Shown here one piece after another: positions 1 to 7,778 of a DNA stretch of 18,323 bases. The position numbers and the translations under genes are program-made. Numbering within the stretch: position 1 is the first letter of the stretch; every line of letters begins with the position of its first letter. This DNA is from Omnitrophica WOR_2 bacterium RIFCSPHIGHO2_02_FULL_52_10 (GTDB lineage Bacteria > Omnitrophota > Gorgyraeia > Zapsychrales > Zapsychraceae). The notes beneath the pieces were generated by a model that saw only the letters and a program-made list of their open reading frames with translations, was not told the origin of the DNA and searched no databases. Where the stretch lies: contig MHGR01000100.1 of the NCBI GenBank assembly GCA_001805655.1, forward strand, positions 24,358 to 42,680. The letters are read 5' to 3'.

Positions 1-763
1 AACGTCCGCCCTCCAGCGGGACCAACGGCCTCAAGTCCGGTGGAATGACGGGCAGGACGTCGAGCACCATCCAGTCGGCCTTGTTATTCGAATTCTTGAA
101 ATCCTCGATAATTTTCAGCGTCTTGGCAATCTTTTTGGCGTTTGTCCCCTGGGGGTTGGACTTCTCCAGGTCACCGCGCAGTTTTTTACAAAGCACATTT
201 AAATCCAGCTCTTTCAGCAATTCCCGCACGGCTTCGGCCCCGATTTTTGCCTTAAATGCGCCGCCGTATTTCACCAATGCCTCCTGGTATTCGTCTTCAG
301 AAAGGAATTGTTTATGTTTGAGCGGGGTGTCACCCGGATCAATCACGATATATTCCTCGTAATAAATCAATTTTTCGAGATCACGCAACCCCACCTGCAG
401 TAACGCGGACAGGCGGCTGGGAACGGCCTTATAGAACCATATATGCGTCACCGGACAAGCGAGCTCAATATGCCCCATTCTCTCCCGACGGACAGACGAC
501 CTTGTGACGGTCACGCCGCAGCGGTCACACGTAATGCCCTTAAATTTAATCCCCTTATACTTGCCGCAATTGCATTCCCAATCCCTGACGGGGCCGAATA
601 TCTTCTCGCAGAAAAGGCCGTCCTTTTCCGGTTTCAAAGTCCGGTAATTAAGCGTCTCCGCTTTTTTCACGACACCGGAAGACCAGGAACGAATCACATC
701 GGCCGACGCGATCTGAATGGTAATTCTGTCTTGATTCTGTACAGCTTCGCCTTGTTTGATCAT
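1..763 (-). CDS. rpoC: RNA polymerase beta' subunit, 3' end outside window
   Basis: This is the first 254 codons of the beta' subunit of RNA polymerase, which forms the catalytic cleft together with beta. The N-terminus carries the zinc-binding clamp motif, with cysteines at residues 64, 66, 79 and 82 (CNCGKYK...CDRCG). Further on comes the conserved stretch VLPVIPPDLRPLVPLEGGR, and the window ends right after it. The active-site aspartates would lie beyond the window. The ATG at 763-761 overlaps the rpoB stop codon as ATGA, which fixes the start and implies translational coupling. No internal stop or frameshift is seen in the visible part. I translated this frame directly from the sequence. 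Identity is clear. Confidence 0.97.
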   Translation of the reverse strand, partial: MIKQGEAVQNQDRITIQIASADVIRSWSSGVVKKAETLNYRTLKPEKDGLFCEKIFGPVRDWECNCGKYKGIKFKGITCDRCGVTVTRSSVRRERMGHIELACPVTHIWFYKAVPSRLSALLQVGLRDLEKLIYYEEYIVIDPGDTPLKHKQFLSEDEYQEALVKYGGAFKAKIGAEAVRELLKELDLNVLCKKLRGDLEKSNPQGTNAKKIAKTLKIIEDFKNSNNKADWMVLDVLPVIPPDLRPLVPLEGGR

Positions 764-3700
764 ATGACTTTCTTCTTGTCCTTTGATTTGTCGGGAGTTT
801 TGCTGTGGCCCTGTTCCTCACCGGCCCGCACCATCTTGATGTCAAGGCACAAACCCTGAAGTTCTTTGATGAGCACGTTGAAGGACTCCGGTGTTCCGGG
901 AGTCAGCTTTTGCTGCCCTTTGACAATCGCTTCATACATCCGGCTGCGGCCGGTCACATCGTCACTCTTGACCGTCAGCATTTCCTGGAGTGTATAGGCG
1001 GCCCCGTAGGCCTCCAGCGCCCAAACTTCCATTTCACCGAAACGCTGTCCGCCGAAATGCGCTTTACCACCCAGCGGCTGCTGCGTTACCAAAGAGTACG
1101 GTCCGATGGAACGGGCATGGATTTTTTCGTCAACAAGGTGATTCAATTTTAACATGTAGATTATGCCAACCGTCACTTTCTGGTCAAACGGATGCCCCGT
1201 GTATCCGTCATACAAAACTACCTTACCATCGACAGGCAATGCAGCCTCTTGAAGGCAGTTTTGAATTTCACTTTCATCAGCGCCGTTAAAGACCGGCGTG
1301 ACCGTGTAAAACCCTAGGGCTTTGGCGGCCCATCCCAAATGTGTTTCCAGCAGCTGACCGACATTCATGCGGGAAGGAACGCCGAGAGGATTGAGCACGA
1401 TATCAACCGGAGCGCCGTCTTTAAGAAAAGGCATATCCGATTCGGGCAGAATACGCGACACGATTCCCTTGTTCCCGTGGCGCCCCGCCATTTTATCCCC
1501 TTCGGCAAGCTTGCGCTTCGTGGCGACATGAACCACCACCCGCTTTAGCACGCCGGCGGGCAACTCATCGCCGCGCTTGACCCTTTCAATCTCATGCTCC
1601 TGCTCTTCAATAAGCTCGGCAACCTTATCGTCATAGAACCGCGCCGCTTCACGTTCTTCTGATTCTTCTTCAAAATCATCGAACTTAATCTTGCTCAATT
1701 TTGTTTTCGTTACCCCCAATAATTTACTTAACTTTGCGTCTCTCTCGTCTTCGACAAACGAAATTTCCTGCTTATAAAAAGCTTTTATCTTCTCGATCGC
1801 TTCACTTTCCTTGGATTTGTCCTCCTTTGTCTTCCGTCCGCGCTCGCTGCGCTGAAAAACCTCTGTGTTCACAATGACACCCTCGATTCCCGGCGGGAGC
1901 GTTAGGGATGTGTCGCGGATGTCCGCGGCTTTCTCGCCGAAAATCGCCCTGAGCAGCCGTTCTTCCGGCGATAGCTCCTTTTCGCTTTTCGGGGTCACTT
2001 TTCCGACAAGAATATCCCCGGCCTTGACTTCCGCGCCGACACGGACAATCCCGTCTTCATTGAGATTAACCAGGGCTTCTTCCCCCACATTGGGGATATC
2101 GCGAGTGATTTCCTCGTTGCCGAGGCGCGTTTCCCGACACTCGACTTCGAACCGTTCGATGTGGATCGAAGTGAAGGTATCTTCACGGACCAATTTCTCA
2201 TTAATCAGGATGGCGTCCTCAAAGTTATATCCTCGCCACGGCATAAACGCGACCAGCACATTGCGCCCTAAAGCCAGCCTTCCGTTTTGTGTTGCCACGC
2301 CGTCGGCGATGACCTGGCCCGCCTTGACCTTGTCGCCGACCTGAACCAAAGGCCGCTGATGAATGCACGTGTTGGCATTCGTCCGCTGATAGTTTTTCAG
2401 GGGATACTCAATCTTGCCGATGACGATCTCGCTGGCATCCACTCTTTTCACGACGCCATCCTCCTTGGCAATGACGAGGACGCCGGAATCCCGCGCGACT
2501 TTCTCTTCCATTCCAGTCCCCACATAAGGCATTTCAGGAATCATGAGTGGAACGGCCTGGCGCTGCATGTTGGAACCCATCAGCGCGCGGTTGGCGTCAT
2601 CGTGCTCCAAGAACGGTATTAAGGAAGCAGCCACGGAGACGATCTGCAGCGGGGAAACATCCATGTAGCTGATGTTCTTCGGTTTTGCCCTTGGAAAATC
2701 GGTTTTATAACGGCACAGAACCTCGGAAGACTGGAACCCGCCGTCTTCCTTCACGACGGAATTCGCCTGGGCAATATACTCATTTTGGTCCATATCCGCC
2801 GTGAGATATTCTATTTTCCGGCTGACTTTACTGTCAATGACCTTCCGATAAGGCGTTTCAATGAACCCGAGATCATTCACCCGCGCGCACGTTGTCAACG
2901 ACGCGATGAGACCGATATTCGGGCCTTCCGGCGTTTCAATCGGGCAGACACGCCCATAATGGGTGGGATGGACGTCACGGACCTCAAAACCCGCCCGCTC
3001 CCTGGACAAGCCGCCGGGTCCCAAGGCGCTGAGTCTTCTCTTGTGCGTCATTTCGGAAAGGGGATTGACCTGATCCATGAACTGAGAGAGCTGGCTTCGG
3101 GCGAAGAAATCCTGAATCTGATTGGAAAACAACCTGGAATTGATCAGATGATGCGCCGTCAAGTTCTCAAACGAATTCATGACCACCAGGCGTTCCTTGA
3201 TGGAGCGCTCTAACCGGGCAAGACCGATACGGACCTGGTTCTGGACAAGCTCTCCGACCGTTTTGATGCGTCGGTTCCCCAAGTGGTCGATATCGTCCGT
3301 TTCTCCCTGGCCGTTACGCAGACCAATGAGATACCGCATGACCTCAACCACCGTAGCAATATCAAGCACCCTGCTTTCCATGGAAACATCCATATTTAAT
3401 TTGCGATTGATAATGTGCCTCCCGACCTTGCTTAGATCGTATCGCTTTGCCTCAAAGAACAGCCGGAAAAACAAGGCGTCGGCCACCTCTACGGTAGCCG
3501 GCTCGGTTGGCCTCATCTTGCGGTAAAAATCCAGCAGCGCCTCCTCTTTATTGTTGGTGTGGTCCTTCTCAAGGGTGGGCTGCAGCTTTTCGTAAGTATC
3601 CCCGAGAAATTTTCGGATATCCTCATTGCTCGACAATCCCATGATTCTGAGGATCTGCGTGGCAGGGAAATTCCTCCGGCGATCAATGTAGGCCAAGAGA

Positions 3701-4236
3701 ACGTCATTAAGATCATACTTAATCTCAAACCAAGCGCCGCGGGAGGGGATGATACGGCCGTGATAGATGCTCTTTCCCGTTGGATGTAATTCTTCTTCGA
3801 AAGAAACCCCCGGCGGACGCTGGATCTGGGAAACCACAACGCGCTCATCACCGTTGATGATGAAGGTGCCTGTTTCGGTCATAAGGGGGAAATCACCGAA
3901 ATAAACCTCTTGTTCCTTGATATCAACGGGTGTGATCAGCCGGAGTTTTACTTTTAGAACAGCCGCGAAATTCATCCCGCGCCGCTTGCATTCCGGCGCA
4001 GAGTATTTCTCTTTGCCCAAGGTATAATGCATATACTCGAGCTTAATTTGGCCGTCATAACTTTCGAGGGGAAAAACTTCCCGAAAAACTTCCTCTAATC
4101 CTACATCACTGCGTTTTTCGGAGGGCATGTCACGTTGTAAAAACTTCTCATACGCTACAACCTGAATATCCAGCAAATTCGGCAATTCAAAATCGTCCTT
4201 GAATTTGCTGAAATTCTTGATTTTTAATTTTTCCAT
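760..4236 (-). CDS. rpoB: RNA polymerase beta subunit
   Basis: This is the beta subunit of RNA polymerase, 1158 aa, within the range of short bacterial RpoB proteins and shorter than the E. coli protein (1342 aa), which carries lineage-specific insertions. Visible signatures include the rifampicin-pocket region SQLSQFMDQVNPLSEMTHKR followed by LSALGPGGLSRERAGFEVRD, the stretch RVCPIETPEGPNIGLI, GDKMAGRHGNKGIVS, and the C-terminal QRFGEMEVWALEAYGA. The residues equivalent to E. coli D516, H526 and S531 are retained. The position equivalent to N518 is valine. The C-terminus is a short lysine-rich tail. It starts 98 nt after rplL, the largest gap in this cluster, and shares ATGA with rpoC. No strong Shine-Dalgarno is seen before the ATG. 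Confidence 0.98.
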   Translation of the reverse strand: MEKLKIKNFSKFKDDFELPNLLDIQVVAYEKFLQRDMPSEKRSDVGLEEVFREVFPLESYDGQIKLEYMHYTLGKEKYSAPECKRRGMNFAAVLKVKLRLITPVDIKEQEVYFGDFPLMTETGTFIINGDERVVVSQIQRPPGVSFEEELHPTGKSIYHGRIIPSRGAWFEIKYDLNDVLLAYIDRRRNFPATQILRIMGLSSNEDIRKFLGDTYEKLQPTLEKDHTNNKEEALLDFYRKMRPTEPATVEVADALFFRLFFEAKRYDLSKVGRHIINRKLNMDVSMESRVLDIATVVEVMRYLIGLRNGQGETDDIDHLGNRRIKTVGELVQNQVRIGLARLERSIKERLVVMNSFENLTAHHLINSRLFSNQIQDFFARSQLSQFMDQVNPLSEMTHKRRLSALGPGGLSRERAGFEVRDVHPTHYGRVCPIETPEGPNIGLIASLTTCARVNDLGFIETPYRKVIDSKVSRKIEYLTADMDQNEYIAQANSVVKEDGGFQSSEVLCRYKTDFPRAKPKNISYMDVSPLQIVSVAASLIPFLEHDDANRALMGSNMQRQAVPLMIPEMPYVGTGMEEKVARDSGVLVIAKEDGVVKRVDASEIVIGKIEYPLKNYQRTNANTCIHQRPLVQVGDKVKAGQVIADGVATQNGRLALGRNVLVAFMPWRGYNFEDAILINEKLVREDTFTSIHIERFEVECRETRLGNEEITRDIPNVGEEALVNLNEDGIVRVGAEVKAGDILVGKVTPKSEKELSPEERLLRAIFGEKAADIRDTSLTLPPGIEGVIVNTEVFQRSERGRKTKEDKSKESEAIEKIKAFYKQEISFVEDERDAKLSKLLGVTKTKLSKIKFDDFEEESEEREAARFYDDKVAELIEEQEHEIERVKRGDELPAGVLKRVVVHVATKRKLAEGDKMAGRHGNKGIVSRILPESDMPFLKDGAPVDIVLNPLGVPSRMNVGQLLETHLGWAAKALGFYTVTPVFNGADESEIQNCLQEAALPVDGKVVLYDGYTGHPFDQKVTVGIIYMLKLNHLVDEKIHARSIGPYSLVTQQPLGGKAHFGGQRFGEMEVWALEAYGAAYTLQEMLTVKSDDVTGRSRMYEAIVKGQQKLTPGTPESFNVLIKELQGLCLDIKMVRAGEEQGHSKTPDKSKDKKKVI

Positions 4237-4275
4237 ATTGGTCCGCGTTTTAGTTGGCCGTTACCGCTGAATTTC

Positions 4276-4298
4276 CAGGGATAGCGCATGCCACCCTG
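4276..4298 (-). other. weak hairpin in the rplL-rpoB gap
   Basis: The 98-nt rplL-rpoB gap contains a 5-bp inverted repeat (CAGGG/CCCTG) with a 13-nt loop and no U-run behind it. In other bacteria this gap can hold an attenuator or an RNase III processing site (established for E. coli). Here the stem is short and the role is unproven. A TATAAT hexamer lies upstream in the gap, but no convincing -35 partner is present. Confidence 0.25.
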
Positions 4299-4334
4299 CC
4301 GTCAATTATAAGGGGCACGAAATTGCCACTAAGG

Positions 4335-4778
4335 TTATTTCAACTGAACCTTAGCGCCGGCGGCTTCGAGCTTCTTCTTAAGCTCCTCGGCCTCTTCTTT
4401 CGTCGCGCCTTCTTTGACAGGCTTGGGCGCGCCCTCAACAAGGTCCTTGGCCTCCTTAAGGCCTAAACTGGTTGCCGCGCGCACTTCCTTAATAACAGCG
4501 ATTTTGTTGGCGCCAACTTCGGCCAGAATAACGTCAAAGGACGTTTTCTCTTCTGCGGCAGCAGCGCCCGCTGCGGCAGCGCCGGCACCCGGCATCATCG
4601 CGCCGAACGCCATCGGTGCCGCGGCCTGAATGCCGAATTTATCTTCAAGTCCTTTGACAAGCTCGGAAAGTTCCAACGCCGTTAATTGCTCGACGGTCTT
4701 AACGACCTCTTCGAGTTTCGGCGAAAGAGCCACCTTTGCCTTTGCTTCACTTTTTTCTACAGCCGCTTCATTTGACAT
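4335..4778 (-). CDS. rplL: 50S ribosomal protein L7/L12
   Basis: This is the ribosomal stalk protein that recruits and stimulates the translational GTPases. It is 147 aa. It shows the N-terminal dimerisation/L10-binding helices (around [20 protein letters not shown]), an alanine- and glycine-rich hinge (residues about 50-70), and the C-terminal domain [25 protein letters not shown]...[19 protein letters not shown]. The ATG at 4778 lies one base after the rplJ stop, behind a G-rich Shine-Dalgarno. An in-frame GTG at 4802 would give 8 more residues but lies inside rplJ and is less likely. Even from 4778 the protein has roughly 18 residues before the usual start of the family (about 120 aa), rich in Glu, Lys and Ala. 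Confidence 0.96.
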   Translation of the reverse strand: MSNEAAVEKSEAKAKVALSPKLEEVVKTVEQLTALELSELVKGLEDKFGIQAAAPMAFGAMMPGAGAAAAGAAAAEEKTSFDVILAEVGANKIAVIKEVRAATSLGLKEAKDLVEGAPKPVKEGATKEEAEELKKKLEAAGAKVQLK

Positions 4779-4779
4779 T

Positions 4780-5310
4780 TCACTTCCCCCCCTTTTTTTC
4801 ACTTAATTGATGCAAAACCGAAATTAATTCTCTCGTCTTCGCGTTCAACGCCCCGGCCAGCCGGGTTAACGGCGACTGAATCGCCGATAAAAGCATGGTT
4901 AACAGGACTTCCCGGGACGGCAGTTCTGACAACTTCTGAACGTCTTCTTTCTCCAGAATCCTGCCTTGAAGCAATCCCCCCTGAACCTTAATATTCTCGG
5001 CATCCTTGATGAATTTTACTAGAATTTTTGAAACCTCTGAGGAATCCGCCCCTCCCCAGATAAGCGCCGTCTGGCCCGAAACCCTGTCCGCAAGGGTTTC
5101 CTGATTCACTTCCTTGAGCGCCAACCGTGCAATCGAATTCTTGGTCACGCAAACCTTCGCCCCTGCCCCCCGAAGGTTCTTTCTCAAATCGCTCATTTGT
5201 ATTCCGGAAACCTTGGAATAGTTGATGAGAAAAATGTTGTCATTTTTGGCCACGCCATCCTTGACCTGTTGAACTAAGCGTTCTCTGTAAAACTGGCCGA
5301 CTTTTTTCAT
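4780..5310 (-). CDS. rplJ: 50S ribosomal protein L10
   Basis: L10 is the base of the ribosomal stalk. It binds 23S rRNA together with L11 and anchors L7/L12 dimers through its C-terminal helix. The product is 176 aa, the normal length. It begins [20 protein letters not shown], with the typical [39 protein letters not shown] region, and ends in a lysine/glycine tail. The ATG overlaps the rplA stop as ATGA, so no intergenic leader exists. In E. coli and many other bacteria this leader holds the L10 autoregulatory site. rplL follows after one base, so the L10:L12 ratio must be set by translation efficiency. Confidence 0.96.
   Translation of the reverse strand: MKKVGQFYRERLVQQVKDGVAKNDNIFLINYSKVSGIQMSDLRKNLRGAGAKVCVTKNSIARLALKEVNQETLADRVSGQTALIWGGADSSEVSKILVKFIKDAENIKVQGGLLQGRILEKEDVQKLSELPSREVLLTMLLSAIQSPLTRLAGALNAKTRELISVLHQLSEKKGGK
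4783..4799 (-). promoter_or_regulatory. rplL ribosome binding site in an A7G7 tract
   Basis: Reading on the minus strand, seven A and then seven G residues close the rplJ coding region (Glu-Lys-Lys-Gly-Gly-Lys-stop) and place a purine-rich Shine-Dalgarno just before the rplL ATG at 4778. It supports the 4778 start over the upstream GTG. The homopolymers are also a place where slippage or sequencing error could occur. Confidence 0.55.
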
Positions 5311-5987
5311 AACGCCACCTTTAATCCGGGCCCCATGGTCGTGGTCAGGGATGCCCTCTTGATAAGATTGCCCTTCACCGATGCGGGCTTCGCATGATTG
5401 ACCGCCTCTAAGAGCACATTTGCATTTTCCAGCAATTTTTCCATGGGAAAGGAACGCTTGCCGATGCCGACATGGAGACCGGACTGCTTGTCCGACTTAA
5501 ACTCGATTTTTCCTGCCTTGACTTCCTTGATGGCCCGCTCCAAATCCACCGTGACGGTACCGGCTTTGGGGGTCGGCATAAGCCCCCGGGGCCCTAAAAG
5601 TTTTCCCAGCTTGCTGAGGTCTCTCATCATGTCAGGGGCGGCTACCACCACATCAAAATCTAAAAATCCATTGGAAACCTTCTCAATCAGGTCATCCGAA
5701 CCCACAAATTCGGCCCCGGCGTCCTTGGCCTTCTTCTCCATTTCACCTTTGCAGAACGCAGCCACGCGCACCTCTCTTCCTAATCCATTTGGCAAAACCA
5801 CCGTTCCACGCACGCCTTGGTCGGAAGTTTTCATGTCAATATTCAGGAAAAGATGGAGTTCAACGGTTTCGTCGAATTTGACTTTCGGGAACTTCTCGAT
5901 CAGTTCAACGGCCTCTTTCAGGCTATACACTTTGTCCCTGTCAAATAATTTTTCGGCCGCCTGCATGCGCTTGCTTGTTTTAATCAT
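5307..5987 (-). CDS. rplA: 50S ribosomal protein L1
   Basis: L1 forms the mobile stalk near the ribosomal E site and, in several bacteria, represses its own operon. The product is 226 aa, close to the usual length. The L1 signature FDVVVAAPDMMRDLSKLGKL followed by LGPRGLMPTPKAGTV is complete, and the C-terminal segment GKIEFKSDKQSGLHVGIGKR is typical. The ATG lies 2 nt after the rplK stop. The stop overlaps the rplJ start. Confidence 0.97.
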   Translation of the reverse strand: MIKTSKRMQAAEKLFDRDKVYSLKEAVELIEKFPKVKFDETVELHLFLNIDMKTSDQGVRGTVVLPNGLGREVRVAAFCKGEMEKKAKDAGAEFVGSDDLIEKVSNGFLDFDVVVAAPDMMRDLSKLGKLLGPRGLMPTPKAGTVTVDLERAIKEVKAGKIEFKSDKQSGLHVGIGKRSFPMEKLLENANVLLEAVNHAKPASVKGNLIKRASLTTTMGPGLKVAL

Positions 5988-5989
5988 GA

Positions 5990-6415
5990 TTATGCCTCCA
6001 CCTCAATCCCCATGCTTCTTGCCGTGCCCGTGATCGTGGCTATGGCCCGGTTCAGATCGTTGGTGTTGAGATCCTCCATTTTCGTTCTGGCGATCTCCTC
6101 TATTTGTTTCTTAGTGATCTTGGCGATTTTTTCTTTTCCGGCTTGTCCTGAAGCTTTTGCCAAATTCACGGCCTTTTTAATCAAAACGGCGCTGGGTGGG
6201 GTCTTAATGACGAAATCAAAGGATTTGTCCTTATAGACGCTGATAATCGCAGGAAGGATCAGTCCCTCTTTACCCTTTGTTTTTTCATTAAAGGCTTTAC
6301 AAAAGCCCATGATATTCACGCCGTGCTGCCCTAAAGCCGGCCCGACCGGCGGTGCGGGATTGGCCTGTCCTGCCGGAACATATAATTTAATCTGCGCCAC
6401 TATTTCTTTTGCCAT
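5990..6415 (-). CDS. rplK: 50S ribosomal protein L11
   Basis: L11 binds the GTPase-associated centre of 23S rRNA and is the site of thiopeptide action and stringent-response sensing in other bacteria. The product is 141 aa, the standard length. It shows the N-terminal [20 protein letters not shown] followed by [16 protein letters not shown], and the C-terminal rRNA-binding domain ending [20 protein letters not shown]. An AGAGG Shine-Dalgarno precedes the ATG. Its start is 9 nt downstream of the nusG stop, so it belongs to the secE-nusG transcription unit and not to a separate rplKA operon. Confidence 0.97.
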   Translation of the reverse strand: MAKEIVAQIKLYVPAGQANPAPPVGPALGQHGVNIMGFCKAFNEKTKGKEGLILPAIISVYKDKSFDFVIKTPPSAVLIKKAVNLAKASGQAGKEKIAKITKKQIEEIARTKMEDLNTNDLNRAIATITGTARSMGIEVEA

Positions 6416-6424
6416 ATCTGCCTC

Positions 6425-6958
6425 TTATACTTTTTCTACTTGCCAATATTCAAGTTCGACAAGGGTCGCTCTCCCGAAAATAGATACGCTGACCTTTAAT
6501 TTCCCGCGGTCCGGATAGACCTCCATGGCCGTTCCATTAAAATTGGCGAACGGCCCTTGAGCAATCCTGATGGATTCCCCCACTTCAAACACAGTCTTCG
6601 GAGTAGGTTTGGTTTCCGTATCCTCGGTACGGTTGATTATAGCTTTAACTTCCTCTTCCGTAATCGGCGTTGGCCGGCGTCCGGGGCCGATAAAACCGGT
6701 AATGCCGGGCGTCGTCTTGACCAAATACCAGCTTTCTTTGTTCATCTGCATTTTGATCATGATATAGCCCGGGAAAAATTTCCTGGCCGTGATACGCTTT
6801 TTGCCGCCGCGCACCTCCGAAACCTGCTCGGTGGGAACCACGATTTCGCCGATATATTTCTTGAGATCCGTAGAGTTCATACGGCTCTCGAGTCCGGCCT
6901 TCGCCTTTTCCTCTGAGCCTGTCTGCGTATGAACAACGTACCATTTCATTTCACTCAT
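6425..6958 (-). CDS. nusG: transcription termination/antitermination factor NusG
   Basis: NusG binds the RNA polymerase clamp through its N-terminal NGN domain and couples polymerase to ribosomes or Rho through its KOW domain. The product is 177 aa, the usual size. The NGN domain opens MKWYVVHTQTGSEEKAK, with FPGYIMIKMQM and the TPGITGFIGPGRRPTPI segment. The KOW domain (about residues 125-177) contains GESIRIAQGPFANFNGTAME. It starts 4 nt after the secE stop, the near-universal secE-nusG pairing. Confidence 0.97.
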   Translation of the reverse strand: MSEMKWYVVHTQTGSEEKAKAGLESRMNSTDLKKYIGEIVVPTEQVSEVRGGKKRITARKFFPGYIMIKMQMNKESWYLVKTTPGITGFIGPGRRPTPITEEEVKAIINRTEDTETKPTPKTVFEVGESIRIAQGPFANFNGTAMEVYPDRGKLKVSVSIFGRATLVELEYWQVEKV

Positions 6959-6962
6959 AGCA

Positions 6963-7148
6963 CTACCCGATCATCAATTCTAGCAGCTTTGAAAGAACAA
7001 AATCCGTGCCACCGATAAATAGACCTAATAAAGCCGTGCTGACGATGACGATCCATGCGGCATTGATAAGTTCTGTGCGGGTTGACCAAGACACCTTCCT
7101 CAGCTCAACGGCAACTTCCGATATAAATTTTTGCACTTTGGCAATCAT
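6963..7148 (-). CDS. secE: preprotein translocase subunit SecE
   Basis: SecE is the small essential subunit that clamps SecY in the inner-membrane protein channel. The product is 61 aa with the typical amphipathic segment ISEVAVELRKVSWSTRTEL followed by one membrane-spanning helix (about residues 30-50), the minimal single-helix form common outside the enterobacteria. The reading frame extends 16 codons upstream, but that stretch runs into tRNA-Trp, so the ATG at 7148 is chosen. Only 16 nt separate the tRNA 3' end from this start, and no strong Shine-Dalgarno is visible in them. Confidence 0.94.
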   Translation of the reverse strand: MIAKVQKFISEVAVELRKVSWSTRTELINAAWIVIVSTALLGLFIGGTDFVLSKLLELMIG

Positions 7149-7164
7149 GACATGCCCAGCTTTA

Positions 7165-7238
7165 CAGGCCTGGTAGGATTCGAACCTACAACCCACGGTT
7201 TTGGAGACCGTTGCTCTGCCAGTTGGAGCTACAGGCCT
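7165..7238 (-). tRNA. tRNA-Trp (anticodon CCA)
   Basis: A 74-nt cloverleaf can be folded by hand: a 7-bp acceptor stem (AGGCCTG/CAGGCCT), D stem GCTC/GAGC, anticodon stem ACGGT/ACCGT with loop CTCCAAA giving anticodon CCA, a 5-nt variable loop, T stem GTAGG/CCTAC with loop TTCGAAT, and discriminator G. The 3' CCA is not encoded. The tRNA-Trp-secE-nusG order is conserved in many bacteria. It lies between two protein genes on the same strand and is probably cut out of a long mixed transcript. Confidence 0.97.
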
Positions 7239-7270
7239 TCAATTTCCGTTTTTCTTTCCCTGAACATTCA

Positions 7271-7423
7271 TTACTTTTTAAGCTCGCGGTGGAGAATATG
7301 TTTGCGGCAAAATCGGCAGTACTTCTTGAGCTCGATCCTTTCAGGATGTTTTTTCTTATCCTTCATGGAAGTGTAGTTGATGCGCTGGCATTCCGTGCAT
7401 TGAAATTGAATAGGTTCACGCAT
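7271..7423 (-). CDS. rpmG: 50S ribosomal protein L33, zinc-binding form
   Basis: I translated a 50-residue product beginning MREPIQFQCTECQRINYTS and ending HRELKK. It has the four zinc-ligand cysteines as two CxxC pairs (residues 9/12 and 36/39), the C+ form of L33, and the central KDKKKHPERIELKKYCRFC segment that is diagnostic of the family. It sits between tRNA-Thr and tRNA-Trp, upstream of secE, a conserved location for rpmG. No strong Shine-Dalgarno is seen before the ATG at 7423. Confidence 0.95.
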   Translation of the reverse strand: MREPIQFQCTECQRINYTSMKDKKKHPERIELKKYCRFCRKHILHRELKK

Positions 7424-7501
7424 GATCTTGATTGCTCAATGCTAAATCAGTTTCATTAGTCGATTATCGACGAGAATTAAAGAAGCGCTGGCAGAAGACG
7501 A

Positions 7502-7574
7502 AGCCCCCGACCGGTATCGAACCGGTGACCTCGTCCTTACCAAGGACGTGCTCTACCGACTGAGCTACAGGGGC
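7502..7574 (-). tRNA. tRNA-Thr (anticodon GGT)
   Basis: A 73-nt cloverleaf: acceptor GCCCCTG/CGGGGGC (one T-G wobble), D stem GCTC/GAGC, anticodon stem CGTCC/GGACG with loop TTGGTAA giving anticodon GGT, variable loop AGGTC, T stem ACCGG/CCGGT with loop TTCGATA, and discriminator T. No CCA is encoded. It is the first gene after the promoter at 7682-7709, with rpmG 78 nt downstream. The gap to rpmG holds only a small 4-bp hairpin (7459-7471). Confidence 0.97.
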
Positions 7575-7681
7575 AGCGCACATAATCTATCGAAGAAACT
7601 CCCTGTTATATTCTCTGGGAATTGCTCCTATTTCGGTAAATTTGAAAAGTCCGCAATGAAATAGACCAGAATAATCAGTCA

Positions 7682-7709
7682 AGTATATCTAATTATTATA
7701 TTCTGTCAA
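7682..7709 (-). promoter_or_regulatory. sigma-70 type promoter of the tRNA-Thr-rpmG-tRNA-Trp-secE-nusG-rpl-rpoBC unit
   Basis: On the minus strand a perfect -35 box TTGACA (7709-7704) is followed by a 16-bp AT-rich spacer and the -10 box TATACT (7687-7682, five of six consensus). Transcription should begin near 7675, about 100 nt before the 5' end of tRNA-Thr. It lies in the 204-nt tyrS-tRNA-Thr gap, the largest gap in the window, which otherwise shows no gene. It is the only strong promoter seen before the long run to rpoC. The initiation site is inferred. Confidence 0.8.
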
Positions 7710-7778
7710 GAAATTTTTTTGGATTTAATAACCCTGTAATTATTTCCAATTACTAGAGTTAGGAACCTGGAAAAGCGC

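Noticed and set aside
4300..4320. Internal rpoB promoter at TATAAT in the rplL-rpoB gap
   Set aside because: No acceptable -35 hexamer is found at 16-18 bp spacing.
7149..7196. 16-residue upstream extension of SecE
   Set aside because: It overlaps the tRNA-Trp gene, and the family N-terminus fits the ATG at 7148.
7724..7760. Terminator after tyrS (GTAATT/AATTAC stem)
   Set aside because: The 6-bp stem is AT-only and no U-run follows on the transcribed strand.
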